DNA of 64,000 bases from Aphodoplasma sp045592745 (GTDB taxonomy: Bacteria; Bacillota; Clostridia; UBA1381; UMGS1253), in contig JAZNVH010000029.1 of assembly GCA_045592745.1 (NCBI GenBank), forward strand, positions 1 to 64,000. The letters run 5' to 3'. This document shows, piece by piece, positions 15,440 to 25,085 of the stretch. A program made the position numbers and the translations under genes. The stretch's first letter is position 1. Every line of letters begins with the position of its first letter. Below the pieces are notes generated by a model that worked only from the letters and a program-made list of their open reading frames with translations, ran no database searches and had not been told where the DNA came from.

Positions 15440-17020
15440 TTATTTAAACATTCTGTCGTATGCAGCCTGTTGTATTGCGATAACCTCGTCTACGCCAAGT
15501 TCTTTAAGATGTGTAATATACTCATCCCATGTAGCGTCTACGTCCTTGTTGCCCAAAAGCCAATTCTGGCGCATCTCATCAAGGTATGTTGTTACGTCTG
15601 TGCCCTTAGACTTGTTTATACGAGTTTCATCAGGAGTAAACTTATATGAAATACCGGGTTCTGTATGTTTTACATTGTTTCTGTAATACATATAATCTTC
15701 CTGTGCGATAGCCGGCATAGCGCCTACTTCTGCCTCAAGCATACGTACACTACCAATGTTAAGAGCGCCACCGATGCTTGACATATACTCTGTAGGTCCG
15801 CCTACATATGCTCTTGCTTCGTCGCTGTAATCAGGCTTACCGTCAGCTGTTGTTTTACGGTCAGGTCCGAACCAGAGAAGAGTTCTTCCTTCATCTGTGA
15901 ACCAGTAATCAAAGAACTTGAGTGTTTCTGCAACATGCTTGTTGTCCTTTGAAATACCCCAACCCTGTGGCTGAAGTACAGTACGTGGAGTATGCGACAT
16001 CGATACACCGTTAACATCCTTCGGCGGATCAATTGTTACAAGCTCAAATCCAAAATACGAGTTGCCAAGTGCATCCTTTGAAAGTGTCTCATTGAAGCTG
16101 AATGTTGAGCTGAACCAGTCAATAGTAGCACCACCGAGGTTGTTTGCATAAAGCTCTTCACGAGCATTATTTCTTGTGAATATTTCAGGGTCGATAAGAC
16201 CTTCTGCATACCACTTTGCAAGCTCTTTCATAGCATTTTTGTACTCTTCTGTCATAAAGTTGGCTACAACCTTGCCATCTTCTGTAACATCGTAGCTAGT
16301 TCTTCTAGCACCGAATAGTGCAAGCAAATCCCAGGGTGACTTCGTTCTGTCAAGAAACGGAACCTCGTCCTTAAGGCCGTTGCCGTTAGGATCCTGCTCA
16401 CGGAATGCCTTCAATACATTATAGAACTCGTCTACAGTTGTAGGAGTCTCAAGACCGAGCTTTTCCATCCAGTCCTTACGGAGAATCCAACCCTCTGTAG
16501 GACCATCAAGTGAAATAGCAGGTATGTAATAGAGATGACCATCATACGCCTTACTCATTGCAATATATTCAGGATGCTCTGAGAAATATTTATGCATATT
16601 TGGTGCATACTCCTCGATAAGATCCTCAAGCGGAATCATAGCGCCATCCATACCGGCCTGGTCAAGATTTGTGCTTGTGCTATGGATGATATCAGGCAAA
16701 ACATCACCCATAAGCATTGTGTTAAATGCCTGCGCTGAGTCAGCCTGTCCTGCTGATGCCTGGTTGATAAGGTTAATGTTTGTTGCTTCTGCAGCAGCCT
16801 TTGTAATAGGACCGTCATTTATCCACATGATTACACCATTTGACTGATGAAAATGTAGTGTCAAATCAAGCGGTTCTGCTGATGCGAGGAAACCTTCAAG
16901 GTTTTTAACCTCCTGGTTAAGCTCAACACCATTTACGCTGCTGGTACCGCCGCAGCCTGCAAGCATGGTAACTACCATAAGACCTGCGAGTACTGCTGCT
17001 AAAATTCTTGTTTTTTTCAT
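15440..17020 (-). CDS. ABC transporter solute-binding lipoprotein (family 1, LplA/YtcQ-like), orphan
   Basis: The 526-aa precursor has a signal peptide ending in the lipobox LAGC (Cys about residue 23). The mature part is a family-1 sugar-binding protein of the large LplA/YtcQ type, with EGWILRKDWMEKLGLETPTT and FREQDPNGNGLKDEVP, the latter typical of this group. Such proteins deliver oligosaccharides, often from pectin or rhamnogalacturonan, to two permeases. No permease or ATPase gene is nearby. It follows the SGNH esterase gene on the same strand, but a terminator and a separate promoter lie between. A 14-bp palindrome sits just after its promoter. Confidence 0.9.
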   Translation of the reverse strand: MKKTRILAAVLAGLMVVTMLAGCGGTSSVNGVELNQEVKNLEGFLASAEPLDLTLHFHQSNGVIMWINDGPITKAAAEATNINLINQASAGQADSAQAFNTMLMGDVLPDIIHSTSTNLDQAGMDGAMIPLEDLIEEYAPNMHKYFSEHPEYIAMSKAYDGHLYYIPAISLDGPTEGWILRKDWMEKLGLETPTTVDEFYNVLKAFREQDPNGNGLKDEVPFLDRTKSPWDLLALFGARRTSYDVTEDGKVVANFMTEEYKNAMKELAKWYAEGLIDPEIFTRNNAREELYANNLGGATIDWFSSTFSFNETLSKDALGNSYFGFELVTIDPPKDVNGVSMSHTPRTVLQPQGWGISKDNKHVAETLKFFDYWFTDEGRTLLWFGPDRKTTADGKPDYSDEARAYVGGPTEYMSSIGGALNIGSVRMLEAEVGAMPAIAQEDYMYYRNNVKHTEPGISYKFTPDETRINKSKGTDVTTYLDEMRQNWLLGNKDVDATWDEYITHLKELGVDEVIAIQQAAYDRMFK

Positions 17021-17047
17021 ACTCTTTCCTCCGTCTCTTTTTTTGTT

Positions 17048-17101
17048 ATGACATTAGTCATCACGTATAATAAGAATACTACATATTGCATCTAAAGTCA
17101 A
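17048..17101 (-). promoter_or_regulatory. Promoter and palindromic operator candidate of the solute-binding protein gene
   Basis: On the minus strand TTGACT (17096-17101) and TATTCT (17073-17078) are 17 bp apart. The perfect palindrome ATGACATTAGTCAT (17048-17061) begins about 12 bp downstream of the -10 hexamer, a good position for a repressor. The regulator is not identified. Confidence 0.55.
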
Positions 17102-17154
17102 GCCTTTTTACAAAATAAAATCGGTTTTCAAATCATTTTTTTGGTACAATCCAC

Positions 17155-17190
17155 CAAAAAAGCGGAAACAGGGTATTCCCCGTTTCCGCC
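17155..17190 (-). terminator. Terminator after the SGNH hydrolase gene
   Basis: GCGGAAAC (17162-17169) pairs with GTTTCCGC (17182-17189), reinforced by an inner GGG/CCC pairing. On the minus strand TTTTTT follows. Confidence 0.85.
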
Positions 17191-17208
17191 TGATTAGTTT
17201 ATTTATTA

Positions 17209-20061
17209 TTACTTTCTTTCAGCAAATACAATCTCAACTAATGAATTCCACATATTTACATTGTTTCCATAGCCCTTGTATTTTGCATATCTTGCATTTA
17301 CTCCGCCAAGCTCAAAGCCTTCAAGCTTGCCTGCCGGAAATGTACCGCTTGTTTCCTGCCCTGTAATCACAGGTGTATATGTCACACCATCCTCGGAAAC
17401 CTCTATATCAAACTTATACTTTCTCTTATCACCCTGCATAAAGGAAAAATATACCTTATCGAGTGAATACACCTGACCAAAGTCGTATATTCCCCATACG
17501 TCAGCACCGTCTGCGCTCGAAACGCCCCAATATGAACTATATGATGCGTCATGGCTTGCATCAATCTGTCTTTCAGGGTTTGCTTCTGCTCCACTCTGAG
17601 TAGCTTCCTTGATAGTGATTGCATTAGCTACACCAAGACCTTCAGAACTTATAATATCTGTAATTCTTACCTGTTGTGCAATGTCAACCCATTCAACCTT
17701 ACGTCCAAGATTTTCAGCTACAAAACGTACAGGAATCATAAATCTACCATCGATTATCATTGCCGGAACATCAAGTTCAACAGCTTTGTCATTTACATAA
17801 ACAGTCTTTTGATTTTCAGTAATAACAATCTTTGTCTTTCCATCATCAGCAGTTGCTGTAGCAGTTGGTTCATCCCAAGTTACCTTTGCACTCATAGCCT
17901 CCAAAAGTGCACGCATAGGAATAAGTGTTCTGTCATCTATAATTGTCGGAGGTACATCCGAGTTAAGGAACTTATTGTTATAGTATACTGTTATAGCACT
18001 TTCCGCATTACCTTTGAACGGGGTTACAGAATATGTTCTTGTCTTGCCCAAAGGCGATGTAACTTTAATTTTTGCTTTTGAGCCAAAACCTCTCGATGGT
18101 GTAATTTCAACCTTAAGTGCCGGGTCAGCAGGTGCAGCCTCAACTACTATACTTGCTTCATCAGGAGCAGGTGCAACGCACTCAAGAACATTTGGATTAT
18201 ATTCTTTTACTGCAGCTCCCGCAACTACGATTGCGTGAAGTGTCGGAATCGGATCACGTTTGATATTAATTGTGTATGTCTTGTCCCCTGCCTTTACGAT
18301 AGCGGCTTCTCCGATTTTACTTGCCTGTGTAATTTGAACACCATCTTTTCCGCCCGAAGTTATGTACGGTACCTTTGTCTGATATCTTGAAATGTGGTAT
18401 GTGTATTCGCCCGACTCAGCACCCTCCGGAACAATTTTTGTATAAGGTGTGCCATTTAACTCATTCTGTGTAGGAATTGCAACTGTGTTTGCCGGCAAAT
18501 CATATTTAACTACAACTGCCTCAAGCTGACCATCAGAAGTCTTCTTGTTTGAAGGCGCAATAACAACATTGATTTCCTTCGGCTTATTTACTGTACGCGC
18601 CTGATTTTCATATTCTACAAAACTGTCAAGACGTTCTTCTTCTTTAAGTTTCTTGTCATACCAGTCTCTAATAATCTTTACATCCTCTGCACTTGCGTTT
18701 TTCTCATTTTTTCTGAGCCAGTCCTGACCAAGCTTGAGAAGGTCTTTTTCTGTCTTTACCTGTCTGCTGAATCCTACAAATTTGCCCGATTCAAGAATAC
18801 CCTTCTGCTCGTCTGTATATACAAAATAACGATCTTTATATTCTTCTGCATGACGCTGATTTGCAATACCAAGAACCTGCAAAGCCTGTTGCTGTCCCGG
18901 GTTCTTCTCTTTATCAGCTATATTTACGCCCTTTTCAAGCTCTTCTGCGCTAACGCTCGTAACAACAACATTGTTCATCTTTATATCATATATACCGCTC
19001 TCAAGACCTTTTACACGGATAATTTCGCGGTTCAAATCCTCAGTAAGCGGTATATAATATTCAGCTTGTCTGTATACACTATCCACAGCCATCGGAAGTG
19101 CATTTGGCTTATAGATGTATGATATATTCTTACCACTTACTGATACGCCCGAAACATTTGCGTTCGATGCAGTGATCGCAGGCTTATCCTGTGTAAGATC
19201 AACATCTACTGTTGCAACTTCGCCTGTTTCTCCCTGCGCTTTCAAAAATGCATAGGTCTTTATATAATGACCAAGGTCATTTGCGTGAATTCTGTCAGCA
19301 ACAAAACAGAAATTCGGATTTGTCTGAAGATTGTACTGTGTAACTATAAGCTGTGGTGTGTTTACATCAACAAACTGAAGGTTATACTCTTTTGCAAGGT
19401 CAAAAAGTATTGAACCCGCCTTACGCATAACGCTGTTCATATCAGGAGACTTTTCGTTTGGAGACTCTTCTACCCACTCATCAAACATAGGCGGTGTTAC
19501 AAGAATTATATCATTTACGCCTCTCTGCTTGATTGCCTCGATAAGATTACGGCATCTTTTTTCATATGTTTTCATCTTTTCTTCGTGCGATTGTTCAAAG
19601 CCTACTTCAAGTTCTTTGCCCTCAAAATACGCACGACGGTTCATGTCGTTTGTACCAAGCATTATTACTATCTTGGTATACTTTGTACCATAGTTGAATA
19701 CATCGCGGTCAAGACGGTCAAGCGCTTCTGCTGTATCGTCCGAGTTAACACCCTTATTAAAGTATGAGAACTTTATGTTCGGGTATCTTGTTGTATAATA
19801 AACAAACAAATCTTTAAAATAACTTCCGCCGTATGTAATACTGTCGCCGATGAATGCAACCTTATCACCATCTTTGAACTGTGCGACGGTTCCTATTGCG
19901 TCAGCACCAACCACCTGCGGATATTCTATCGTACCCGAAGTCTGATTCGGTTTTGACCACTTTGCAGGCGTTATTTCAGCTGCGCTTGCAAATATTGCAT
20001 TCGGCACTATCAAAGCAAGCACCAAAAGTAACGTTATTACTTTTCTCAAATGTTTTTTCAT
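17209..20061 (-). CDS. Secreted SGNH/GDSL esterase with copper-amine-oxidase-N-like and F5/8-type-C modules
   Basis: The 950-aa protein has a signal peptide (1 to about 27) and an SGNH hydrolase domain (about 60-275). Its catalytic Ser74 is in IGDSITYGG, the GTND block is at 136-139, and Asp256/His259 are in DRIH. Low-identity linker and cadherin-like regions follow. Near 690-800 lie two stalk-type repeats of the copper amine oxidase N-terminal domain (RTLIPMRALLEAM; RFMIPVRFVAENLG), and an F5/8-type-C (discoidin-like) carbohydrate-binding module ends the protein. It probably deacylates plant-cell-wall polysaccharide outside the cell. The neighbours (solute-binding protein, broken glycoside hydrolase) suit pectin or rhamnogalacturonan use. 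Confidence 0.85.
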   Translation of the reverse strand: MKKHLRKVITLLLVLALIVPNAIFASAAEITPAKWSKPNQTSGTIEYPQVVGADAIGTVAQFKDGDKVAFIGDSITYGGSYFKDLFVYYTTRYPNIKFSYFNKGVNSDDTAEALDRLDRDVFNYGTKYTKIVIMLGTNDMNRRAYFEGKELEVGFEQSHEEKMKTYEKRCRNLIEAIKQRGVNDIILVTPPMFDEWVEESPNEKSPDMNSVMRKAGSILFDLAKEYNLQFVDVNTPQLIVTQYNLQTNPNFCFVADRIHANDLGHYIKTYAFLKAQGETGEVATVDVDLTQDKPAITASNANVSGVSVSGKNISYIYKPNALPMAVDSVYRQAEYYIPLTEDLNREIIRVKGLESGIYDIKMNNVVVTSVSAEELEKGVNIADKEKNPGQQQALQVLGIANQRHAEEYKDRYFVYTDEQKGILESGKFVGFSRQVKTEKDLLKLGQDWLRKNEKNASAEDVKIIRDWYDKKLKEEERLDSFVEYENQARTVNKPKEINVVIAPSNKKTSDGQLEAVVVKYDLPANTVAIPTQNELNGTPYTKIVPEGAESGEYTYHISRYQTKVPYITSGGKDGVQITQASKIGEAAIVKAGDKTYTINIKRDPIPTLHAIVVAGAAVKEYNPNVLECVAPAPDEASIVVEAAPADPALKVEITPSRGFGSKAKIKVTSPLGKTRTYSVTPFKGNAESAITVYYNNKFLNSDVPPTIIDDRTLIPMRALLEAMSAKVTWDEPTATATADDGKTKIVITENQKTVYVNDKAVELDVPAMIIDGRFMIPVRFVAENLGRKVEWVDIAQQVRITDIISSEGLGVANAITIKEATQSGAEANPERQIDASHDASYSSYWGVSSADGADVWGIYDFGQVYSLDKVYFSFMQGDKRKYKFDIEVSEDGVTYTPVITGQETSGTFPAGKLEGFELGGVNARYAKYKGYGNNVNMWNSLVEIVFAERK

Positions 20062-20099
20062 GTTGCTCTCTCCTTTTTGTTAGTTTTTAACATAAGATT

Positions 20100-20127
20100 A
20101 TTATATCACCTTCGTTTTTTTTATCAA
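20100..20127 (-). promoter_or_regulatory. Promoter of the SGNH hydrolase gene
   Basis: On the minus strand TTGATA (20122-20127) and TATAAT (20100-20105), 16-bp spacer. Confidence 0.55.
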
Positions 20128-20205
20128 GGGCTTTTCCCCATTTGGCACACAAAATTTCCACATATTTTTTGTTTTGTCCTTTTTCACTTATCTGCCGTTT
20201 TTTTA

Positions 20206-20234
20206 TTGACAACGTGATGCTTTTTCTATATTAC
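20206..20234 (+). promoter_or_regulatory. Promoter of the glycoside hydrolase pseudogene
   Basis: TTGACA (20206-20211) and TATTAC (20229-20234), 17-bp spacer, about 50 bp before the ATG. It is divergent from the SGNH hydrolase promoter and apparently still intact. Confidence 0.5.
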
Positions 20235-20284
20235 ATTAAGTGAATATTTACAAACGATTCAATTTCGAAAGGACTTGCCTAAAA

Positions 20285-21410
20285 ATGAACAAAAACTTCA
20301 CAAAAATCGACAATAAATACCGTCCTATACCATTTTGGTCATGGAATACAAAACTAGATACAGAAGAAACAAAAAGGCAAATAAACAAAATGAACGAAGT
20401 CGGCATCGGCGGCTTTTTTATGCATGCGCGTGGCGGACTTAGTACCGAATACATGGGCAAAGAATGGTTTGATAACGTTGGTGCAAGCATAGAAGAAGCA
20501 AAAAAGGCTCGGCATGTCAGCGTGGGCATACGACGAAAACGGATATGTTTTAAACATTCAAAATCGTGCTTGCTCATTAAAAAGACCTGTTGAAATAAAG
20601 TGCATTTACACCGCAGATATCAAAACCATTCCCGAAAAGCTTTATCTTGTTTGCGAAAAGCCAAATCAATATGACATTTTCGTAAATGGCTTGCTCGCAG
20701 ACAAAACAGACCTTGGATATTTCGTTGACAGTTCATTTCGAAAGCTTGATATTTCAAAGCTTGTAAGGCTCGGCAAAAACGAGATAACACTTATATGCTA
20801 TTTCATGCAATCCAAAAAAGTATATGAAAATCTCGAAAAAGCACTCATTTTTGAAAGCGAGAGAAACAAGCTTTCTTACGATATGGAAATTGAGCCGATA
20901 TATCTTTGCGGTGATTTTGGCGTATATGCTAAAGACAATTTTGTAAAGCTTGACAAAGATGCCGTCCGTATAAAAAATAGTTTTTATATTGACAAATGCG
21001 TGAAAGAAATTTCATTAAAAAACATTGAGCAGCAGGGATTTTTGTTCTTCGCAGGCAGGATAAAGCTTACACGCGAATTTGATATTTCGGACAAAAACTG
21101 CAAGATAGTTTTCGATAAAACAGGCATAAATGCAATTAATGTTTTTGTAAACGGAAAATTTGTCGACACGCTTTTGTGGGAGCCGCTCGAATGTGACCTT
21201 TCAGCATATGTAAAGGAAGGCAAAAACACGCTCACCCTTGAGGTTGTAAACAACCTTCGCAATATGCTCGGCCCGCATCACTTGAAAGAAGGCGAATGCC
21301 TGAGTGTAGCTCCTCGCCAGTTCTTCAAAGAAAAATGTTTTTGGGCAGCCGAACCCGAAAAATCGTGGGATGATGATTACTGCTTCGTAGAGGTAAGCCT
21401 TATAAAATAA
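20285..21410 (+). pseudogene. Glycoside hydrolase gene broken by a +1 frameshift and a large internal deletion
   Basis: From ATG 20285 the frame reads RPIPFWSWNTKLDTEETKRQ and GIGGFFMHARGGLSTEYMG, the N-terminus of large GH106-like/rhamnosidase-type hydrolases. At 20506-20507 one extra G shifts the frame; removing it restores EEAKKLGMSAWAYDENGY, the expected continuation. After DENGY (about 20541) the text jumps to a C-terminal beta-sandwich region (VLNIQNRACSLKRPVEIKC onward). The catalytic middle, probably several hundred residues, is missing. The second frame then runs open to TAA at 21410. So the gene cannot make an active enzyme. Adjacent secreted sugar genes suggest a decaying polysaccharide locus. 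Confidence 0.85.
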
Positions 21411-21420
21411 AGCAAAATTA

Positions 21421-21447
21421 AAAGAGCCGAATTCGGCTCTTTTTTGT
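21421..21447 (+). terminator. Terminator after the glycoside hydrolase pseudogene
   Basis: The perfect hairpin AAAGAGCCGA/TTCGGCTCTTT (21421-21442) is followed by T residues. Confidence 0.8.
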
Positions 21448-21528
21448 TCTTAATTTGCCTCCCCCTACATATAAAAATATTAAGACGCTTTTTGATAAGC
21501 GGTGGAATGTTTTTAAGGGGGAGTTGTT

Positions 21529-21792
21529 TTGAACAGCTACATTGAAGCGCGTGTTATTGACTTTGCAAACTATATTACAGAAAACGAGGCTACCGTACGT
21601 TCTACGGCAAAGCATTTTAATATCTCAAAAAGCACAGTTCACAAGGACGTTACCCAAAGACTAAAACACATAAACCTCTCTTTGTACGCAGAGGTAAAAA
21701 AAATTCTTGACAAAAACAAAGCCCAGCGCCACATAAGAGGCGGAATGGCAACAAAAATAAAATATCAAAAAAAATCAGCCGCAGAGAAATAA
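21529..21792 (+). CDS. spoIIID: Sporulation transcription factor SpoIIID
   Basis: 87 aa. The helix-turn-helix reads ATVRSTAKHFNISKSTVHKD, followed by RHIRGGMATKIKYQ, both diagnostic of SpoIIID. In the mother cell it activates or represses many sigma-E genes. Start TTG at 21529 with GGGGGAG (21517-21523) upstream. Monocistronic; its stop codon lies inside the loop of the terminator hairpin. Confidence 0.95.
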   Translation: MNSYIEARVIDFANYITENEATVRSTAKHFNISKSTVHKDVTQRLKHINLSLYAEVKKILDKNKAQRHIRGGMATKIKYQKKSAAEK

Positions 21793-21810
21793 GCTCTGCG
21801 GCATTTTTTT
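21778..21810. terminator. Bidirectional terminator between spoIIID and pflA
   Basis: GCCGCAGAG (21778-21786) pairs with CTCTGCGGC (21794-21802); T run on the plus side and A-rich flank on the other. Confidence 0.8.
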
Positions 21811-21824
21811 ATAATCAACTGTAT

Positions 21825-22550
21825 TTAGCTTGTATAAGCACCAAGCAAGGCATTTAGTTTTTCAATGGTTTGGGGTTTTGTTGCCAAAATATCTGCAAAC
21901 GGAAAAACAATTCCCATAGCATCATATTTTGTCTGGCATATCTTTTTAAACGGCAAAAGCTCTATCTTGTCAACACAAGCGTTTTTCTCTGCAATTTGTT
22001 TTAGCTTAAATATGTTTTCTTCTGTATCATTTATTCCCGTTATAATAACCTGCCTGAGAGTTGTAGGAATATTTTGTTCATTTAAGTATTCAAGAAATGC
22101 AAGCGGTGCTGAAATTGAACACCCGACATTGTCAAGATATTGTGCATCGTTTGTATACTTAATATCCAAAAGCACCCTGTCAGTATTTTTAAGCAAATGT
22201 TTTATCTCATCATTCAACAAACACCCCGAGGTATCAAGGCAGGTGTGAACTCCCTCTTTATGAAGGCGGCAAAACAAATCGCTAACAAAATCAGCCTGCA
22301 AAAGCGGCTCGCCGCCCGAAACAGTGACTCCGCCTTCTTTTGCAAAATATTCGCGGTAACGCAGTGCCTTTTTGCACAATTTTTCAGAAGAATATTCCGT
22401 CCCGCCATGAAACTCCCACGTATCAGGATTGTGGCAACATTTGCAGCGAAGGTTACACCCCTGCATAAACACAACAAAGCGAACACCCGGACCATCCAAT
22501 GTGCCCATACTTTGAATAGAGTGAAGCCTGCCAACTAATTCTTTGCTCAT
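21825..22550 (-). CDS. pflA: Pyruvate formate-lyase-activating enzyme (radical SAM)
   Basis: 241 aa. The radical-SAM cluster motif CNLRCKCC (CxxxCxxC) is near residue 30, and VTVSGGEPLLQADF follows. It uses SAM and a 4Fe-4S cluster to make the glycyl radical on PflB. ATG overlaps the pflB stop as ATGA (22550-22547), so the two are translationally coupled. Confidence 0.95.
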   Translation of the reverse strand: MSKELVGRLHSIQSMGTLDGPGVRFVVFMQGCNLRCKCCHNPDTWEFHGGTEYSSEKLCKKALRYREYFAKEGGVTVSGGEPLLQADFVSDLFCRLHKEGVHTCLDTSGCLLNDEIKHLLKNTDRVLLDIKYTNDAQYLDNVGCSISAPLAFLEYLNEQNIPTTLRQVIITGINDTEENIFKLKQIAEKNACVDKIELLPFKKICQTKYDAMGIVFPFADILATKPQTIEKLNALLGAYTS

Positions 22551-24778
22551 ACGCTTTCGTGGAATGTACGGCTGATAACTTCACGTTGCTGTTCGCGTGA
22601 GAGCTTGTGGAAATTAACAGCGTAGCCCGATACTCTTATAGTTAAATTTGGATATGCTTCGGGATTTTCGTAAGCCTTTATAAGTGTTTCTCTGTTTAAT
22701 ACATTGACGTTGATATGGTGGGCTTTTTTTGCAAAATAACCATCAAGTATTGTAACTAGATTGCCGATTCTTTCATCCTTTGTTCTGCCAAGAGCCTCAG
22801 GTGTAATAGAAAATGTATTGGAAACACCATCGCGGCAATCGTCATAACTGATTTTCGCAACAGAATTAAGTGATGCAAGCGCACCGTTTTCCTCACGGTT
22901 ATGCATTGGATTTGCACCCGGTGCAAATGGTTCACCGTTTCCTCTTCCATCAGGGGTTGCACCTGTATTTTTTCCATACATAACATTAGATGTAATTGTC
23001 AGAACAGACAAAGTATGCACGGCATTTCTGTATGTCTTTGTCTTACGAAGCTCTGTAATAAATTTGTGCGCCATATCTTTGGCAATCATATCAACGCGGT
23101 CATCATCATTTCCGTATTTCGGAAAATCACCTTCAGTTTCAAACTCGCTTATAAAGCCTTCATCGTTTTTAACAGGCTTTACTTTTGCATAACGAATTGC
23201 ACTAAGAGAATCTGCCACAACAGAAAGACCTGCAATACCAAAAGCCATAAAACGCTCAACCTCTGTATCATGGAGAGCCATCTGTGTCTTTTCATAAGCA
23301 TATTTATCATGCATATAATGAATTATATTCATCGTATTTACATAAAGACGGCTAAGCCACGAAATATAAATATCAAATCGCTCCATTACCGCATCATAGT
23401 CAAGCGTTTCTGCATCAAGCACCGGCATCTGTGGACCGATATGCATCTTGCTTGCAGTGTCATAACCACCATTTATTGCAATCAAAAGAAGCTTTGCAAG
23501 ATTGCAACGCGCTCCAAAGAACTGCATCTGCTTGCCAACCTTCATAGCGGAAACGCAGCACGCAATCGCATAATCGTCGCCATAAATCGGGCGCATTAAA
23601 TCATCATTTTCATACTGAATTGAATCTGTATCAGCCGAAACCTTGGCGCAGAATTTTTTAAAGTTTTCCGGAAGAGCCGTTGACCACAAAATAGTCAAGT
23701 TAGGCTCTGGTGAAGAACCTAATGTATAAAGGGTATTGAGCACACGATAGCTGTTTTTTGTGACCAAAGTTCTGCCATCTTCACCCATACCGCCTACCGC
23801 CTCGGTAATCCACATCGGGTCGCCTCCGAAAAGCTCGTTATACTCAGGTGTACGAAGATGCCTTGCTATGCGAAGCTTCATAACAAAATCGTCCATAAGT
23901 TCCTGAGCGCCCTCTTCTGTCAAAACGCCTTTTTCAATATCGCGCTCAATATAAATATCAAAAAATGTACTTACACGTCCAAGTGACATAGCAGCACCAT
24001 TTTGCTCCTTAATAGCTCCAAGATAAGCAAAATATGTCCACTGTATAGCTTCGCGCGCGCAGGATGCAGGCTGCGAAATATCAAATCCATACATCGCCGC
24101 CATCTGCTTCATATATCCAAGAAATTCTATTTGCTTATATAATTCTTCGTCAAGTCTGATATTTGCAGAATCAAAACAACTGTTCTCAAGTGCACTCTTA
24201 TCTTTTTTCTTTTCTTCAATTAGTCTGTCAACACCATAAAGAGCGACACGACGATAGTCGCCTATAATTCTTCCTCTACCGTATGCATCAGGAAGACCCG
24301 TGATAACATGGCACTTTCTCGCCTGTCTCATTTCGTCTGTATACGCGCGAAAAACACCGTCATTATGCGTTGTTCTGTAGCGGAATTCTTCTTCAATTTT
24401 ATCGCTCAGCTTGTAGCCGTATGCCTCACAAGCCTGTCTTGCCATACGCATACCGCCAAATGGGTTTACACCGCGTTTTAACGGACGGTTTGTCTGCATA
24501 CCAACAATAATTTCATTTTCTTTATCAATATAACCCGGCGAATAACTTGTAAGCGAAGATACCGTTGCCGTATCAATATCTAAGACGCCGCCGTATTGAC
24601 GTTCAAGCGCAAAAAGAGACTCAAGCTTTTTCATAACCCCTTGCGTTCTCTGTGTTGCACCTGCCAAGAAGGATTCGTCGCCCTTATATTCTTTATAGTT
24701 TTTCTGAATAAAATCACGAACATTGATTTCTTCTTGCCAAACGCCCTCGACAAAACCATTCCAGTTTTCGTGTTTCAT
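22547..24778 (-). CDS. pflB: Formate acetyltransferase (pyruvate formate-lyase)
   Basis: 743 aa. The active-site Cys pair is in AIACCVSAMKVGKQ and the glycyl radical residue is Gly718 in RVSGYAV, 25 residues from the end. It converts pyruvate and CoA to acetyl-CoA and formate under anoxia. GGGGGAATG precedes ATG 24778. The mRNA leader from the promoter at 24912-24941 is about 125 nt and may hold regulation, but I recognise no known element in it. Confidence 0.97.
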   Translation of the reverse strand: MKHENWNGFVEGVWQEEINVRDFIQKNYKEYKGDESFLAGATQRTQGVMKKLESLFALERQYGGVLDIDTATVSSLTSYSPGYIDKENEIIVGMQTNRPLKRGVNPFGGMRMARQACEAYGYKLSDKIEEEFRYRTTHNDGVFRAYTDEMRQARKCHVITGLPDAYGRGRIIGDYRRVALYGVDRLIEEKKKDKSALENSCFDSANIRLDEELYKQIEFLGYMKQMAAMYGFDISQPASCAREAIQWTYFAYLGAIKEQNGAAMSLGRVSTFFDIYIERDIEKGVLTEEGAQELMDDFVMKLRIARHLRTPEYNELFGGDPMWITEAVGGMGEDGRTLVTKNSYRVLNTLYTLGSSPEPNLTILWSTALPENFKKFCAKVSADTDSIQYENDDLMRPIYGDDYAIACCVSAMKVGKQMQFFGARCNLAKLLLIAINGGYDTASKMHIGPQMPVLDAETLDYDAVMERFDIYISWLSRLYVNTMNIIHYMHDKYAYEKTQMALHDTEVERFMAFGIAGLSVVADSLSAIRYAKVKPVKNDEGFISEFETEGDFPKYGNDDDRVDMIAKDMAHKFITELRKTKTYRNAVHTLSVLTITSNVMYGKNTGATPDGRGNGEPFAPGANPMHNREENGALASLNSVAKISYDDCRDGVSNTFSITPEALGRTKDERIGNLVTILDGYFAKKAHHINVNVLNRETLIKAYENPEAYPNLTIRVSGYAVNFHKLSREQQREVISRTFHESV

Positions 24779-24911
24779 ATTTCATTCCCCCATCCACCAT
24801 TCTATCAAAAAAGGCAATCTAGCTCACTAAAAGCGAATTACTCACGCATTCTTCTTAATCTCTTAGATTTTTTCGCGACACAGCGCAAAATCCGTTAGTA
24901 GTGTGAATATA

Positions 24912-24941
24912 ATTATATACTATATATGGTAGTTTTGTCAA
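24912..24941 (-). promoter_or_regulatory. Promoter of pflB-pflA
   Basis: On the minus strand TTGACA (24936-24941) and TATAAT (24912-24917), 18-bp spacer. The rest of the 300-bp gap 24779-25085 holds this operon's leader and the divergent promoter; no gene was seen in it. Confidence 0.65.
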
Positions 24942-25033
24942 GACTAATCATGATTGATATAATAACATAACTTTACCTTTATGAGACAATAAAAACTATG
25001 CAAAATAACAAGAATTATTATAGGTGTTGTTTT

Positions 25034-25062
25034 TTGTCGAAATTTATGTTAAACTGTATATA
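25034..25062 (+). promoter_or_regulatory. Promoter of the E2-like gene with an overlapping Spo0A-box-like heptamer
   Basis: TTGTCG (25034-25039) and TATATA (25057-25062) are 17 bp apart. TGTCGAA (25035-25041) is an exact Spo0A core box overlapping the -35, as at mscL. Confidence 0.45.
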
Positions 25063-25085
25063 AATCAAAAAAGTGTGGTGGTCTA

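Noticed and set aside
17551..18081. 176-codon open frame on the plus strand opposite the SGNH hydrolase gene
   Set aside because: Shadow frame with no domain and no start signals; the minus-strand gene is clearly real.
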